A stretch of 58,993 nucleotides of DNA from Acidimicrobiaceae bacterium (GTDB lineage Bacteria > Actinomycetota > Acidimicrobiia > Acidimicrobiales > RAAP-2). Position numbers and translations under genes: made by a program. Below are positions 49,061 through 58,588 of the stretch, piece by piece. The stretch is taken from the NCBI GenBank assembly GCA_027315315.1, contig DAHUYG010000004.1:1-58993 (forward strand), given 5' to 3'. Each line of letters opens with the position of its first letter. Positions within the stretch are counted from its first letter, which is position 1. Below the pieces are notes generated by a model. That model worked only from the letters and a program-made list of their open reading frames with translations. It was not told the origin of the DNA and searched no databases.

Positions 49061-49810
49061 TCAGCGGGTGCGCAGCACCGGGTGAGGGAGCGGGACCCGC
49101 TCGGCGATCCGGGCGTCGCGGTCGGCCAGGTAGGCCTTGAGCCGGCGGTAGGTCTTCTTCCCGACCATCTCGGCCAGCTCGGGTCCCATCTCCTCGTACA
49201 CCGCGCGCGTCCCGACGAAGGCCTCCGGCGACTGGGTGCACCACCAGTGCAACTCGGCGCCGCCCTTCCCCCAGTGCTTGCGGTCCCACTGGGTGATGGT
49301 CGTGGTCACGTGGCCGTCCTCGCCCACCGCGTCGTCGCGCCGCAGCGGGAGCTGCCAGCAGACCTCCGGCTTGAGCTCGAGGGGGAGCCGGCCGCGTTGG
49401 ATGGCCACCTGGTGCAGCGCGCAGCCCGCCCCCGTCGGGAAGTCCTTGCGGTTCAAGAAGATGCACGCGCCGTCGACGATCCGGGTGACGACCTCGCCGG
49501 CGCGGTTCTTCTTCGCGATCCCGCCCTTCTTGGCCTTGGCCCGGAACTGCCACTGCTCGTCGGTGAGGGTCGCCGCGATCTTCTCCACCCGGCGGCGGTC
49601 GGGGGCGTCGATGAAGTGCGCGCCGTAGCTGCAGCACCCGTGCTGGAGCTCCTCGGCCGGACCGGTCAGCACCCCCTGACAGCCCCGCCCGAAGATGCAG
49701 GTCCAGTTGGAGGTGAGGAAGGTGACGTCGAAGACCCAGGTGCGCTCCTCGTCGGGATCCTCGAAGCTGACCCACTCGTGCGCGTCGTTGGGAACCGCCG
49801 GACGGGCCAT
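49061..49810 (-). CDS. Cysteine-rich YkgJ/DUF3109-like protein
   Basis: A 249-residue protein with many cysteines in two clusters: CIFGRGCQG...HGCCSYGAHF near residue 40-65 and GACIFLNRKDFPTGAGCALHQVAIQRGRLPLELKPEVCWQLPL around 110-155, then HWWCTQSPEAF. The pattern is like iron/zinc-chelating YkgJ or DUF3109 proteins, conserved in actinobacteria. Metal bound and function unknown. ATG start; upstream on the minus strand is a TAACGT -10-like box. Confidence 0.8.
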   Translation of the reverse strand: MARPAVPNDAHEWVSFEDPDEERTWVFDVTFLTSNWTCIFGRGCQGVLTGPAEELQHGCCSYGAHFIDAPDRRRVEKIAATLTDEQWQFRAKAKKGGIAKKNRAGEVVTRIVDGACIFLNRKDFPTGAGCALHQVAIQRGRLPLELKPEVCWQLPLRRDDAVGEDGHVTTTITQWDRKHWGKGGAELHWWCTQSPEAFVGTRAVYEEMGPELAEMVGKKTYRRLKAYLADRDARIAERVPLPHPVLRTR

Positions 49811-49907
49811 GACCGAAGCACGTTATCCGCTCGGTGAGGGACCGGATCGTGACCGTTGCGCGCCCGGCGCGTCGAGGCCCGGTTCTCTGCCGTGGTCCAA
49901 TGTTGCG

Positions 49908-51506
49908 ATGCTGATCGGCCGTGACATCACGATCGAGGTGGCCGGTCGCAAGCTCGTGTCGGGCGGCGAGCTCACCATCGGGCCCAAGGACAAGGTGGGT
50001 CTGGTGGGGGCCAACGGCGCGGGCAAGTCCTCGCTCCTCTCCTTCGTCCTCGCAGAGGTGCCCCGGCACCTTCGTGCGCGCGGGTCGCTCTAGTGCGACG
50101 GCACGATCGGGTTCGTGCCCCAGGTCCCGGTCCCAGAGGGCCTCGGGGTGGACTCGAGCGTGTTCTCCCACGTCCTTTCGGCCCGGGGACTCGACGTCCT
50201 CGACGACCAGCTGCACAAGGCTCGCAAGGCGCTCGCGACCTCGCCCACCGAGGAGACGATCGCCGAGTTCAGCGCGCTCGAGGAGCGCTACCGCCTGGCC
50301 GGTGGCTACGAGGTCGAGGGCCGGCTCGGGCGCCTGGCCGACGGGCTCGGGTTCCCCCAGGAGCTGTTCTTCGCCGAGGTCACCTCGCTCTCGGGGGGCC
50401 AGCGGCGGCGGGCCGATCTCATCAGGGTGTTGTTCCAGGAGCCCGACGTGATGGTGCTCGACGAGCCGACCAACCACCTCGACCGCTCGGCCAAGCTGTG
50501 GCTGCTCGACGAGCTGGCCAACCTGCGCGGGGCGCTCCTCGTCGTGAGCCACGACCTCCGGCTCCTCGACCGCGCCATCTCCAAGGTCCTCTACCTGCGC
50601 GACGCCACGCTGCGCGAGTTCAAGGGCAACTACAGCGCGTTCCGGGCCCAGCTCGACGCCGACATCACCCGGCGCGAGAAGACCTCGTCGGCCGAGGAGG
50701 ACCGCATCGCGAAGATGCGGGCCCAGGCCGACAAGTGGCGCCACAGCACCGAGGCCCAGGCCCGCAAGGCCAAGATCCTCGACCGCCAGGTGACCAAGCT
50801 CCAGGCCAACCGGACCGAGGTCATCAAGCGCGAGCGCAAGGTGCGGTTCAACCTCCCCGAGCCGGCACGCGCCGGCGCGGTCGTGCTCAGGGTCGGGCGG
50901 CTCGCCGTCTCCTACGGCGAGCACCGGGTCCTCCATGACGTCGACTTCGCCGTCGACCGCGGCGACCGGGTGGTGGTGATCGGCCGCAACGGGGTGGGCA
51001 AGTCCTCGCTGCTTCGCTGCCTGGCGGGCATGCAGGTGCCGACCCGGGGCACGGTCGAGACCGGCTACCGGGTCGCCATCGGCTACTTCGCGCAGGAGCA
51101 CGAGCAGATCGACCTCGGGGCCAGCGCGATCGACAACGTGGACGACGCGGTGCTCGTGCGGGAGTCCGACCGCCGCTCGTTGCTCGGCTCCTTCGGGCTG
51201 ACCGGCAACACCGCGAGCCAGCGGGCCGGCTCGCTCTCGGGGGGCGAGCGGGCCCGTCTCAGCCTGGCCATGCTGTCGGCCGGCCAGGCCAACCTCCTCG
51301 TCTTGGACGAGCCGACCAACAACCTCGACCCGGCGTCGGTCGCGGCCGTGGGGGCGATGCTGGCCGCCTGGAAGGGCACCATCGTGGCGGTCAGCCACGA
51401 CGGTCCCTTCGTCGAGGCGCTCGGGCCGACCCACGCGCTGCACCTGCCCGAGGAGCGCTACGACCTGTGGCGCGACGAGTACCTGGACCACGTCGAGCTG
51501 CGTTGA
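49908..51506 (+). pseudogene. ABC-F family ATPase interrupted by an in-frame amber codon
   Basis: The frame encodes an ABC-F protein with two ATPase domains, the family acting in translation or ribosome protection. Walker A of domain 1 (GANGAGKSS) lies in the first part; then TAG at 50091-50093 stops it. The same frame continues at once with CDGTIGFVPQ and the rest: LSGGQ signature, VMVLDEPTNHLD, linker, second Walker A GRNGVGKSS, LSGGERARL, VLDEPTNNLD. No indel exists, only the stop; a CAG to TAG change would explain it. A restart at GTG 50115 would lack the first Walker A. Pseudogene, sequencing error or readthrough. Confidence 0.85.
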
Positions 51507-51522
51507 GCGGGTGGGGCGAGCG

Positions 51523-52041
51523 ATGCGCGGGGTCCGGCTGCTCCTCACCTGCGGGTTGCCCGGGGCGGGGAAGACGACCCTTGCGACGCGGCTCGCCGCG
51601 GAGCGGGGCGCGCTGCGTCTCACCAAGGACGAGTGGCTGATCGCACTGGGCTCCACCCCCTGGGACACGCCGATGCGCGAGCGGGTCGAGGGCGAGCTCT
51701 GGCGCCTGGCCCAAGAGCTGCTCGGCCTCGGGGTGAGCGTGGTCGTCGACTTCGGCCTCTGGGCGCGTGCCGAGCGCGACGAGATGCGCAGCGCCGCCCG
51801 CGCCCTTGGTGTCGGCGTCGAGCTGCACTTCCTCGAGGCGCCGAGCGAGGAGCTCTGGCGCCGCATCGAGGCCCGGAACTCCTCACCTCCATGGGACGCC
51901 CACCCCATCGGGCGCCACGACCTCGAGGGGTGGCGCCGGTCCTTCGAGGCGCCCGACGCCGCCGAGCTCGCCCTTTTTGATGCCCCGCCCCACCGGGGGC
52001 CCGGCCGCGACCAGGGGCCGAGGGGTGGGGCGGCACGCTGA
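51523..52041 (+). CDS. P-loop kinase-like ATP-binding protein
   Basis: A 172-residue protein of the AAA_33/zeta-like kinase group. Walker A is LTCGLPGAGKTTLATRLA; TKDEWLIALG and VVDFGLWARAERDEMRSAA provide acidic and Arg residues of a small-molecule or nucleotide kinase; LEAPSEELWRRIEARN is the typical lid helix. Substrate unknown (relatives phosphorylate sugars or antibiotics, or act as toxins). It follows the ABC-F gene by 16 nt. Confidence 0.85.
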   Translation: MRGVRLLLTCGLPGAGKTTLATRLAAERGALRLTKDEWLIALGSTPWDTPMRERVEGELWRLAQELLGLGVSVVVDFGLWARAERDEMRSAARALGVGVELHFLEAPSEELWRRIEARNSSPPWDAHPIGRHDLEGWRRSFEAPDAAELALFDAPPHRGPGRDQGPRGGAAR

Positions 52042-52077
52042 AGCGCCGGCACCGCCGGTGCGACCCGGGGTCCCCCG

Positions 52078-52083
52078 TATGAT
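52078..52083 (+). promoter_or_regulatory. -10 box TATGAT before nfuA, probable leaderless start
   Basis: TATGAT, one base from consensus, ends 6 nt before the ATG at 52090. The spacer is TGGGGG, which might also serve weakly as a ribosome-binding site. Confidence 0.45.
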
Positions 52084-52089
52084 TGGGGG

Positions 52090-52752
52090 ATGGCCCGTTC
52101 CGTAGAAGAGCTGGAGCAAGGCGCGCTCGAGTCGGTGGTGTCGATCACCGACGAGGCGCGCAAGGTGGTGCTGGAGGCGCTCGGGAGCGAGCCCGAGCCC
52201 GAGTCGCTGGCGCTGTGGCTCGAGGTGCGGGGGGTCGAGGCCGGGAACTTCGTCTACGACCTCTACTTCCAGGCGCTGCGCGACGCCGGCGAGGGCGACG
52301 CTGTCTTCGCCGACGGCGAGCTCGCGGTCGTGGTGCCCGAGCCGAGCGTGGAGCGCCTGCGCGGCGCCCGGCTCGAGTGGTCCGAGGACGGCGGCGGCGG
52401 CCTCGTGCTCGTCAATCCCAACCAGCCGAGCGCCGAGGAGGCCGCACCGGGCGTCCCACCCGAGGTGCTCGCGGCCGGCCTTGAGGGCGAGCTCGCCCGC
52501 AAGGTCTTGGGCGTCATCGAGGCGGTCATCAACCCCTCGATCGCCTCGCACGGCGGCCGGGCCGATCTCGTCGCCTTCGACGCCGGCGAGGGCGTGGCGT
52601 ACCTGCGGCTCTCGGGGGGGTGCCAGGGCTGCGCGATGTCGCGCATGACCCTCACCCAGGGCATCGAGGTCGCGCTGAAGGACGAGGTGCCCCAGGTGAC
52701 CCGGGTGGTCGACGTGACCGACCACGGGGGCGGGGAAAACCCCTACTACTAG
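52090..52752 (+). CDS. NfuA-like Fe-S cluster carrier
   Basis: A 220-residue protein. The C-terminal NifU-like domain (LEGELARKVLGVIEAVINPSIASHGGRADLVAF...LRLSGGCQGCAMSRMTLTQGIEVALKDEVP) has the cluster-binding CxxC. The N-terminal part (SITDEARKVVLEALGSEPEPESLALWLEVRGVEAGNFVYDLYFQ) resembles an A-type carrier domain without its cysteines, as in NfuA. It would deliver 4Fe-4S clusters to target proteins. Probable leaderless start. Confidence 0.9.
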   Translation: MARSVEELEQGALESVVSITDEARKVVLEALGSEPEPESLALWLEVRGVEAGNFVYDLYFQALRDAGEGDAVFADGELAVVVPEPSVERLRGARLEWSEDGGGGLVLVNPNQPSAEEAAPGVPPEVLAAGLEGELARKVLGVIEAVINPSIASHGGRADLVAFDAGEGVAYLRLSGGCQGCAMSRMTLTQGIEVALKDEVPQVTRVVDVTDHGGGENPYY

Positions 52753-52776
52753 ACCCGCGGCGGGCAGTATGGCGGG

Positions 52777-53547
52777 GTGAACCTCGCCCTGGTCGCCGGC
52801 TGCGGGGCCGGCGGAGCGGTGATCGGCGTCGCGCTCGACACCCTGACCGGCCGCATCGTGCGGCCGCCCGACCCGGCGCCCGCCGAGGCCGCGGTCCCCG
52901 AGCACGCCCTCGTCGGAGCCCCGGCCCCCACCGCGCCCTCGGCGCCCGTGCACGAGGGTGGCGCGGCGGCGTCCCGGCGCCCCGGACGAGGCGAGCTCGC
53001 CCTCTCGGGCGCCTTGAGCGGGCTCGCCCTCGCACTCCTCGCGTGGCGCCTCGGCACCGCGCCCGTCCTCGCAGCGGACTGCGCCCTCCTGTGCGGGCTG
53101 ATCGCCGTGTCCCTCGTCGACCTCCGCATCGGGATCGTGCCGCGCTCGGTCCTGTACCCGACGTTCGCCGCCACTGCCCTGGGGCTGGTGGCGGCCTCGG
53201 CCGACGGCTCGCAGTGGCGGTCCCTCGGCGACGCCGCCATCGGGGGGGTGGGCAGCTTCGCGGTCTTCTTCGCCCTGTGGTGGTGCTTCCCGCGGGGGAT
53301 CGGCTTCGGCGACGTGCGCCTGGCCGGGGCCACGGGCGCTGCGGTCGCCTGGGTCGGCTTCGGCGAGCTCTACGTCTCGTTCCTCGCCGCCTTCGTGCTG
53401 GCCACCGTGGTCGGGCTCGGCGTCATGGTGGTCACGGGGAGGGGGCGCAAGACCCGCTTCGCCCTCGGCCCATGGCTGAGCGCCGGCGCGGCCTTCGCGA
53501 TCCTCTGGGGTCCCTGGGCGGTCCACCTCTGGCTGCACCGCTCGTAG
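52777..53547 (+). CDS. Type IV prepilin peptidase-like A24 protease
   Basis: A 256-residue membrane aspartyl protease with about seven helices. The catalytic Asp residues are in [11 protein letters not shown] and GFGDVRLAG (GxGD). The N-terminal zinc/methylase domain of full PilD is absent; a Pro/Ala-rich loop (about 30-65) replaces it. It would cut pilin signal peptides, yet no pilin gene is in the window. GTG start 24 nt after nfuA. Confidence 0.88.
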   Translation: MNLALVAGCGAGGAVIGVALDTLTGRIVRPPDPAPAEAAVPEHALVGAPAPTAPSAPVHEGGAAASRRPGRGELALSGALSGLALALLAWRLGTAPVLAADCALLCGLIAVSLVDLRIGIVPRSVLYPTFAATALGLVAASADGSQWRSLGDAAIGGVGSFAVFFALWWCFPRGIGFGDVRLAGATGAAVAWVGFGELYVSFLAAFVLATVVGLGVMVVTGRGRKTRFALGPWLSAGAAFAILWGPWAVHLWLHRS

Positions 53548-53586
53548 GCGAACACCCCGGCCACCAGGGGCGTTGGGCGTCCGCAG

Positions 53587-53592
53587 TAGCTT
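53587..53592 (+). promoter_or_regulatory. -10 box TAGCTT before aroC, possible leaderless start
   Basis: TAGCTT ends 7 nt before the aroC GTG at 53600. No clear -35. Confidence 0.35.
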
Positions 53593-53599
53593 GGGGCCC

Positions 53600-54796
53600 G
53601 TGCTTCGATACCTGACCGCCGGTGAGTCGCACGGGCGCGCCATCGTCGTGACCGTCGAGGGCCTCCCCGCAGGCATCCCCTTCGGCGCCGAGCAGGTGCG
53701 CGCCGAGCTCGCCCGGCGCCGCCTCGGCTACGGGCGCGGCCCGCGGATGCGCTTCGAGCAGGACGAGGTCACGCTCCTCGGCGGCCTTCGCCACGGGCGC
53801 ACGCTCGGCTCCCCGGTGGCGATCGAGATCGCCAACACCGAGTGGCCCAAGTGGACCGAGGAGATGTCGCCGGACCCCGGCCGGCCCGAGCGGGTGCTGA
53901 CCCAGCCCCGGCCGGGCCACGCTGATCTCGCCGGCATGCAGAAGTACGGGTTCGCCGATGCCCGCGACGTCCTCGAGCGGGCCTCGGCCCGGGAGACCGC
54001 GGCGCGCGTCGCGGCCGGCGCCCTCGCGAAGGCGTTCCTCGCGCAGCTCGGCGTGGAGGTGGTGAGCCACATCGTCCAGCTCGGGACGGCCCGGGCCGAG
54101 CGCGGGCTGCGCCCCGCGCCTCAAGACCTCGCCCGGGTCGACGAGTCCGAGGTGCGCTGCTTCGACGAGGAGGCCGAGGGCCGGATGGTGGCCGAGGTGA
54201 AGGCGGCGGCCAAGGACGGCGACTCGCTCGGCGGCGTGGCCGAGGTGCTCGCCTACGGGGTCCCGGTCGGCCTCGGCAGCCACGTGCACTGGGATCGCAA
54301 GCTCGACGGCCTGCTCGCCCAGGCGCTCATGAGCATCCAGGCGATCAAGGCGGTCGCCTTCGGCGAGGGCTTCGGGCTGGCCGGGCTGCGCGGCTCGCAG
54401 GCCCACGACGCCATCTACTGGTCGCCGGGCGACGCGCCCACCTCGGGGGGCTTCGAGCGCCGGACCGATCGCGCCGGGGGGATCGAGGGCGGCATGTCGA
54501 CCGGCGCGCTCATCGTGGCGCGCGTCGCGATGAAGCCCCTCGCCACCCTCAACCGCCCGGTCCTCGAGACCGTCGACGTCGCGACCAAGGAGGCGGCGCT
54601 CAGCTTCCGGGAGCGCACCGACGTCACCGCGGTGCCCGCCATGGGGGTCGTGGCCGAGACGATGGTCGCGCTGGTGCTCGCCTCCGAGGCGCTCCGCAAG
54701 TTCGGGGGCGACTCGCTCGCCGAGGTGCTGCGCAACCGCGACGGGTACATGGCGGCCCTGGGCGAGACCCCCTCGGTGCCCCCGCCGGTCGCCTGA
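53600..54796 (+). CDS. aroC: AroC, chorismate synthase
   Basis: A 398-residue FMN enzyme making chorismate from EPSP. Signatures: [71 protein letters not shown], and [13 protein letters not shown]...[21 protein letters not shown]. Start of the aro operon; chorismate also feeds menD in the nearby men cluster. Its stop overlaps the aroK ATG by one base. Confidence 0.97.
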   Translation: MLRYLTAGESHGRAIVVTVEGLPAGIPFGAEQVRAELARRRLGYGRGPRMRFEQDEVTLLGGLRHGRTLGSPVAIEIANTEWPKWTEEMSPDPGRPERVLTQPRPGHADLAGMQKYGFADARDVLERASARETAARVAAGALAKAFLAQLGVEVVSHIVQLGTARAERGLRPAPQDLARVDESEVRCFDEEAEGRMVAEVKAAAKDGDSLGGVAEVLAYGVPVGLGSHVHWDRKLDGLLAQALMSIQAIKAVAFGEGFGLAGLRGSQAHDAIYWSPGDAPTSGGFERRTDRAGGIEGGMSTGALIVARVAMKPLATLNRPVLETVDVATKEAALSFRERTDVTAVPAMGVVAETMVALVLASEALRKFGGDSLAEVLRNRDGYMAALGETPSVPPPVA

Positions 54797-55326
54797 TGGC
54801 ACCGAGCGGGCCGGCCCGCCCCCGCCGCCTCCTCCTCGTCGGGATGATGGGCTCGGGCAAGACCACCGTCGCCGCGCTCGCGGCCCGGCGCCTCGGCTGG
54901 CCGCATCTCGACTCGGACGCCGAGGTGCAGCTGGCGACCGGGCGAAGCGTGCCCGAGCTCTTCGCGCTCGGCGGGGAGCCGGCGTTCCGGGCCGAGGAGA
55001 CCGCCGCGCTCGACCGGGCGCTCGGTGTCGAGCCGGTGGTGGTGTCGGTGGCCGGCGGGGCGGTGCTCGACCCCCACAACCGGGAGCGACTGCGCGAGGC
55101 GGGCACCGTCGTGTGGCTGCGGGCCACCGTCGACACGCTGGCCGCGAGGGTGGGCGAAGGCGAGGGACGCCCGCTCCTCGACGGCGGGCCCCGGCGCGCC
55201 CTGGCCGAGCTCGAGCGCGTGCGCCGCGACCTGTACGCGCAGGTGGCCGACGCCGTCGTCGACGTCGATGCCAAGACGCCCGAGGAGGTGGCCGAGGCCG
55301 CCCTGGCCGCGATCGGGGAGCGGTGA
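54796..55326 (+). CDS. aroK: AroK, shikimate kinase
   Basis: A 176-residue ATP-dependent kinase. Walker A GMMGSGKTT, the shikimate-binding Asp in HLDSDAEVQ, FRAEETAAL with the binding Arg, GGGAV-type loop (here VAGGAVLDPHN), and the lid GRPLLDGGPRRAL. ATG at 54796 shares one base with the aroC stop; the stop overlaps aroB by 4 nt. Confidence 0.95.
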   Translation: MAPSGPARPRRLLLVGMMGSGKTTVAALAARRLGWPHLDSDAEVQLATGRSVPELFALGGEPAFRAEETAALDRALGVEPVVVSVAGGAVLDPHNRERLREAGTVVWLRATVDTLAARVGEGEGRPLLDGGPRRALAELERVRRDLYAQVADAVVDVDAKTPEEVAEAALAAIGER

Positions 55327-56378
55327 TCGTCGTCCCGGTCGCGCTCGACCCCCCCTACGAGGTGCGCATCGGGGCGGGCGCCCGCCGTGAGCTCGCCCGC
55401 GTCGTGGCCTCCCTGGGCGAGGTCCGCCAGGCGGCCGTCGTGACCCAGGGCGCCCTCGTCGACGCCGGTTGGCTGGAGGGACTCGACCCGAAGGTGCCCT
55501 TCGACGTCCATCTGCTGGGCGACGGTGAGGCGGCCAAGTCGCTTGCCTCGGTCGAGGCCCTCTGCCGGTCCTTCGCCCGGGACGGGCTCAGCCGGGCCGA
55601 CGTGGTGGTGGCGGTCGGCGGGGGCGTCGTGAGCGACGTGGCCGGCTTCGCCGCCGCCTCCTATCACCGGGGTACCCGGTACGTGAACGTCGCCACCTCG
55701 CTCCTCGCGCAGGTCGACGCGGCGATCGGCGGGAAGACCGGCGTCAACCTTCCCGAGGGTAAGAACCTCGTCGGTGCGTTCTGGCAGCCCTCGGGGGTCC
55801 TCTGCGACACCGAGACCCTCTCCAGCCTGCCCGAGCGCGAGTGGCGCTGCGGGCGCGGCGAGATGGCCAAGTACGCGTTCTTGGGCGGGGCCGACCCCGA
55901 CGCGTCGCTGCTCGCGCTGGACGTCGAGGAGCAGGTGGGGCGCTGCGTCCGGATCAAGGCCGAGGTGGTGGCGGCCGACGAGACCGAGTCGGGCGAGCGG
56001 ATGTCGCTCAACTACGGGCACACCCTCGCCCACGCGCTCGAGGCCGAGGGGCTGGCCGACGCCGGCGCCGGGGCGCTCGCCCACGGGGAGGCCGTCGCGG
56101 TGGGCCTCGTGTTCGCGGCCCTCCTGGCGCGCCGCTTGGGGCGCATCGACGACGAGCGGGTCGCGCTGCACCGCCGGGTCGTGGCCGGCTTCGGGCTCTC
56201 GGCCGAGCTCCCGGCGGGGGCCGACCCCGACCGCCTCGTCGCGGCGATGGGCCGCGACAAGAAGGCCCGCCACGACCTCGCCTTCGTGCTCGACGGCCCC
56301 GACGGGGTGGAGCTGGTGCGCGGCGTGGCCCCCGAGGCCGTCCTCGCTACCCTGGCCGAGATGGGACCCCGGCCGTGA
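55323..56378 (+). CDS. aroB: AroB, 3-dehydroquinate synthase
   Basis: A 351-residue NAD- and metal-dependent enzyme cyclising DAHP to 3-dehydroquinate. NAD-binding GDGEAAKSLASVEALC and VAVGGGVVSDVAGFAAASYHRG; TSLLAQVDAAIGGKTGVNLPEGKNLVGAFWQP; metal ligands in RCGRGEMAKYA (Glu), LNYGHTLAHALE and AHGEAVAVG (His). GTG start in the aroK stop overlap. Confidence 0.96.
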   Translation: MIVVPVALDPPYEVRIGAGARRELARVVASLGEVRQAAVVTQGALVDAGWLEGLDPKVPFDVHLLGDGEAAKSLASVEALCRSFARDGLSRADVVVAVGGGVVSDVAGFAAASYHRGTRYVNVATSLLAQVDAAIGGKTGVNLPEGKNLVGAFWQPSGVLCDTETLSSLPEREWRCGRGEMAKYAFLGGADPDASLLALDVEEQVGRCVRIKAEVVAADETESGERMSLNYGHTLAHALEAEGLADAGAGALAHGEAVAVGLVFAALLARRLGRIDDERVALHRRVVAGFGLSAELPAGADPDRLVAAMGRDKKARHDLAFVLDGPDGVELVRGVAPEAVLATLAEMGPRP

Positions 56379-56872
56379 GCGAGACCGCCCGCCCGCTCGT
56401 GGTCATCGTCTCTGGGCCCAACCTCGACCTGCTCGGGGAGCGGGAGCCCGAGATCTACGGCACCGAGACCCTTGCCGACCACGTCGAGCGGGCCTCGGTC
56501 AGCGCGGCGCGGCTCGGGCTGGCCCTCGAGCACGTCCAGTCGAACCACGAGGGCGACCTGATCGAGGCCATCCACGCGGCGCGGGGCCGGGCCGCCGCGA
56601 TCGTGGTGAACGCCGGGGCGCTCACCCACACCTCGTGGTCGCTGCACGACGCGCTGGCCGCCTTCGACGGGATCGTGGTCGAGCTGCACCTGTCGAATCC
56701 CGCCGGGCGCGAGCCCTTCCGGCACACCTCGGTCGTGGCCCCGGTGGCCGACGGGCTGGTGGCCGGCTTCGGCGGGCTCGGCTACGAGCTCGCCATCGAG
56801 GCGGTCCGGCGCATGCTCGACGGGGGACGGGCCGCGCCGAGCGCGAACCGCGCCGCCGGCGACAAGGATTGA
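56375..56872 (+). CDS. aroQ: AroQ, type II 3-dehydroquinate dehydratase
   Basis: A 165-residue enzyme of the dodecameric type II class. SGPNLDLLGEREPEIYG holds the catalytic Arg and Tyr region; QSNHEGDLIEAIHAA, VVNAGALTHTSWSLHDAL and VELHLSNPAGREPFRHTS (His) complete the site. It overlaps aroB by 4 nt. aroE, aroA and aroG are not in the window. Confidence 0.95.
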   Translation: MSETARPLVVIVSGPNLDLLGEREPEIYGTETLADHVERASVSAARLGLALEHVQSNHEGDLIEAIHAARGRAAAIVVNAGALTHTSWSLHDALAAFDGIVVELHLSNPAGREPFRHTSVVAPVADGLVAGFGGLGYELAIEAVRRMLDGGRAAPSANRAAGDKD

Positions 56873-56889
56873 CGGTGAACGGAGGACCC

Positions 56890-58023
56890 ATGACCGAGCA
56901 CACCCTCGCCCCCCTCGAGGTCGCGCCGCGCCTCGAGCGCCTGCGGGAGCGCCTCGAGGAGGCGAAGATCGACGCGCTGATCGTCACCAACCTGGCCAAC
57001 GTCCGATACCTCTCGGGGTTCAGCGGCTCGGCCGGCGTGGTCGTGGTCGTGGCCAAGGGCGCGCTGCTCACGACCGACGGCCGGTACCGGACCCAGTCCG
57101 CCGAGCAGGTCGCGTCGGCCGGGGTGGCCGACGCGCTCGAGATCGCCATCGCCAACGCGGATGGCCAACGCGCCGCGATCCGCGACGCGCTGCGCTCGTC
57201 GGGCGCCACCAGGGTGGGCCTCGAGGCCGACGACGTCACCTGGGCCGCCTCGCGGCGCTGGCGGGAGCTGTTCGAGGGGGACGCCGAGGGCGTGCCGGTG
57301 ACCGGCACCGTCGAGGCGCTGCGCGAGGTGAAGGACCCCGGCGAGCTCGACCGCATGGCGCGGGCCGCCGCGATCGCCGACGGGGCGCTCGCCGAGGTGC
57401 TGCCGATGCTGCGCGAGGTCGGGGCCGGCCGGCTGACCGAGGCCGACTTCGCCCTCGCCCTCGACACCGCGATGCGCAGGGGCGGCGCCGAGGACCGGGC
57501 GTTCGACACGATCGTGGCCGTGGGCCCGAACTCGGCCAAGCCCCACCACCAGCCGACCGAGCAGGTGCTCGAGGTCGGCAAGCCGATGGTGGTCGACTTC
57601 GGCGCCACCTTTGAGGGATACCGCTCGGACATGACCCGCACGTTCTGGCTGGGCGGCGAGCCGACCGGCGAGATGGCGAGGGTCTTCGAGGTGGTGCGCG
57701 ACTCGCAGGCCCGGGGGGTGGCCGCGGTCCGAGCCGGCGTGGCGGCGAGGGATGTCGACAGCGTGTGCCGCGAGGTCATCACCGAGGCCGGCTGGGCCGA
57801 GCGCTTCGAGCACGGCACCGGTCACGGGGTGGGCCTCGACATCCACGAGGCCCCGACGGTCAGCCAGCAGGGCACTGCTATCTTGGCCCCCGGCGTTGTC
57901 GTCACCGTCGAGCCGGGCGTCTATCTCCCCGGGCTGGGCGGCGTGCGCATCGAGGACACCCTGGTCGTGACCGAGGACGGCAGCCGCACGCTCACCGGAT
58001 TCACGAAGGACGTCGCTGCCTGA
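56890..58023 (+). CDS. pepQ: Xaa-Pro aminopeptidase-like M24 peptidase
   Basis: A 377-residue metallopeptidase. The N-terminal creatinase domain (RLERLRERLEEAKIDALIVTNLANVRYLSGFSGSAG) precedes the pita-bread catalytic domain, whose metal ligands are in VVDFGATFEGYRSDMTRTF (Asp, Asp), HGTGHGVGLDIHE (His) and TVEPGVYLPGLGGVRIEDT (Glu, Glu). It removes amino acids before proline or cleaves X-Pro dipeptides. The ATG has GGAGGA 5 nt upstream. Position before efp is typical in Gram-positive bacteria; its stop shares one base with the efp ATG. Confidence 0.93.
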   Translation: MTEHTLAPLEVAPRLERLRERLEEAKIDALIVTNLANVRYLSGFSGSAGVVVVVAKGALLTTDGRYRTQSAEQVASAGVADALEIAIANADGQRAAIRDALRSSGATRVGLEADDVTWAASRRWRELFEGDAEGVPVTGTVEALREVKDPGELDRMARAAAIADGALAEVLPMLREVGAGRLTEADFALALDTAMRRGGAEDRAFDTIVAVGPNSAKPHHQPTEQVLEVGKPMVVDFGATFEGYRSDMTRTFWLGGEPTGEMARVFEVVRDSQARGVAAVRAGVAARDVDSVCREVITEAGWAERFEHGTGHGVGLDIHEAPTVSQQGTAILAPGVVVTVEPGVYLPGLGGVRIEDTLVVTEDGSRTLTGFTKDVAA

Positions 58024-58583
58024 TGGCTGTCTCCACCAACGACCTGAAGAACGGGATGACCCTGGATCTGCCCGAGGGCCTCTTCAGCGTCGTCGAGTTC
58101 CAGCACGTGAAGCCGGGCAAGGGCGGCGCCTTCGTGCGGACCAAGCTGAAGAACGTGCGGACCGGGGCGGTCCTCGACCGCACCTACCGGGCCGACGAGA
58201 AGCTCGAGCAGGCGATCATCGACAAGCGCGACATGCAGTTCCTCTACCGCGACGGCACCGACTACGTGTTCATGGACAACACCTCCTACGAGCAGCTGAA
58301 CGTGTCCGAGGCGGCCCTCGGCTCGGCCGCCAGCTACCTGAAGGAGGGGGACACCGCCAACCTCGCCCTCTACGATGCCGAGATCGTGGGCGTCGACCTC
58401 CCGGCCTCGGTCGAGCTCACGGTGAGCGACACCGAGCCCGGCATCCAGGGGGACCGGGTGTCGGGCGCCCGCAAGCCCGCCACCCTCCAGACCGGGCTCG
58501 TCGTTCAGGTGCCGCTCTTCGTGAACCCCGGTGACCTGGTCAAGGTCGACACCCGCACGGGTGAGTACCTGACCCGAGCCTGA
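58023..58583 (+). CDS. efp: Efp, translation elongation factor P
   Basis: A 186-residue three-domain factor helping ribosomes through polyproline stretches. The tip loop of domain I is KPGKGGAF with the conserved lysine, FQHVKPGKGGAFVRTKLKNVRTG; the acidic C-terminal OB fold (TEPGIQGDRVSGARKPATLQTGLVVQVPLFVNPGDLVKVDTRTGEYLTR) matches the family signature. The modification genes are not in the window; in many actinobacteria the lysine works unmodified. Confidence 0.97.
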   Translation: MAVSTNDLKNGMTLDLPEGLFSVVEFQHVKPGKGGAFVRTKLKNVRTGAVLDRTYRADEKLEQAIIDKRDMQFLYRDGTDYVFMDNTSYEQLNVSEAALGSAASYLKEGDTANLALYDAEIVGVDLPASVELTVSDTEPGIQGDRVSGARKPATLQTGLVVQVPLFVNPGDLVKVDTRTGEYLTRA

Positions 58584-58588
58584 GCGCC

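Noticed and set aside
50091-50093. Pyrrolysine or selenocysteine at the ABC-F amber codon
   Set aside because: TAG rules out selenocysteine; nothing suggests a pyrrolysine system, and the site is a variable loop in ABC-F proteins.
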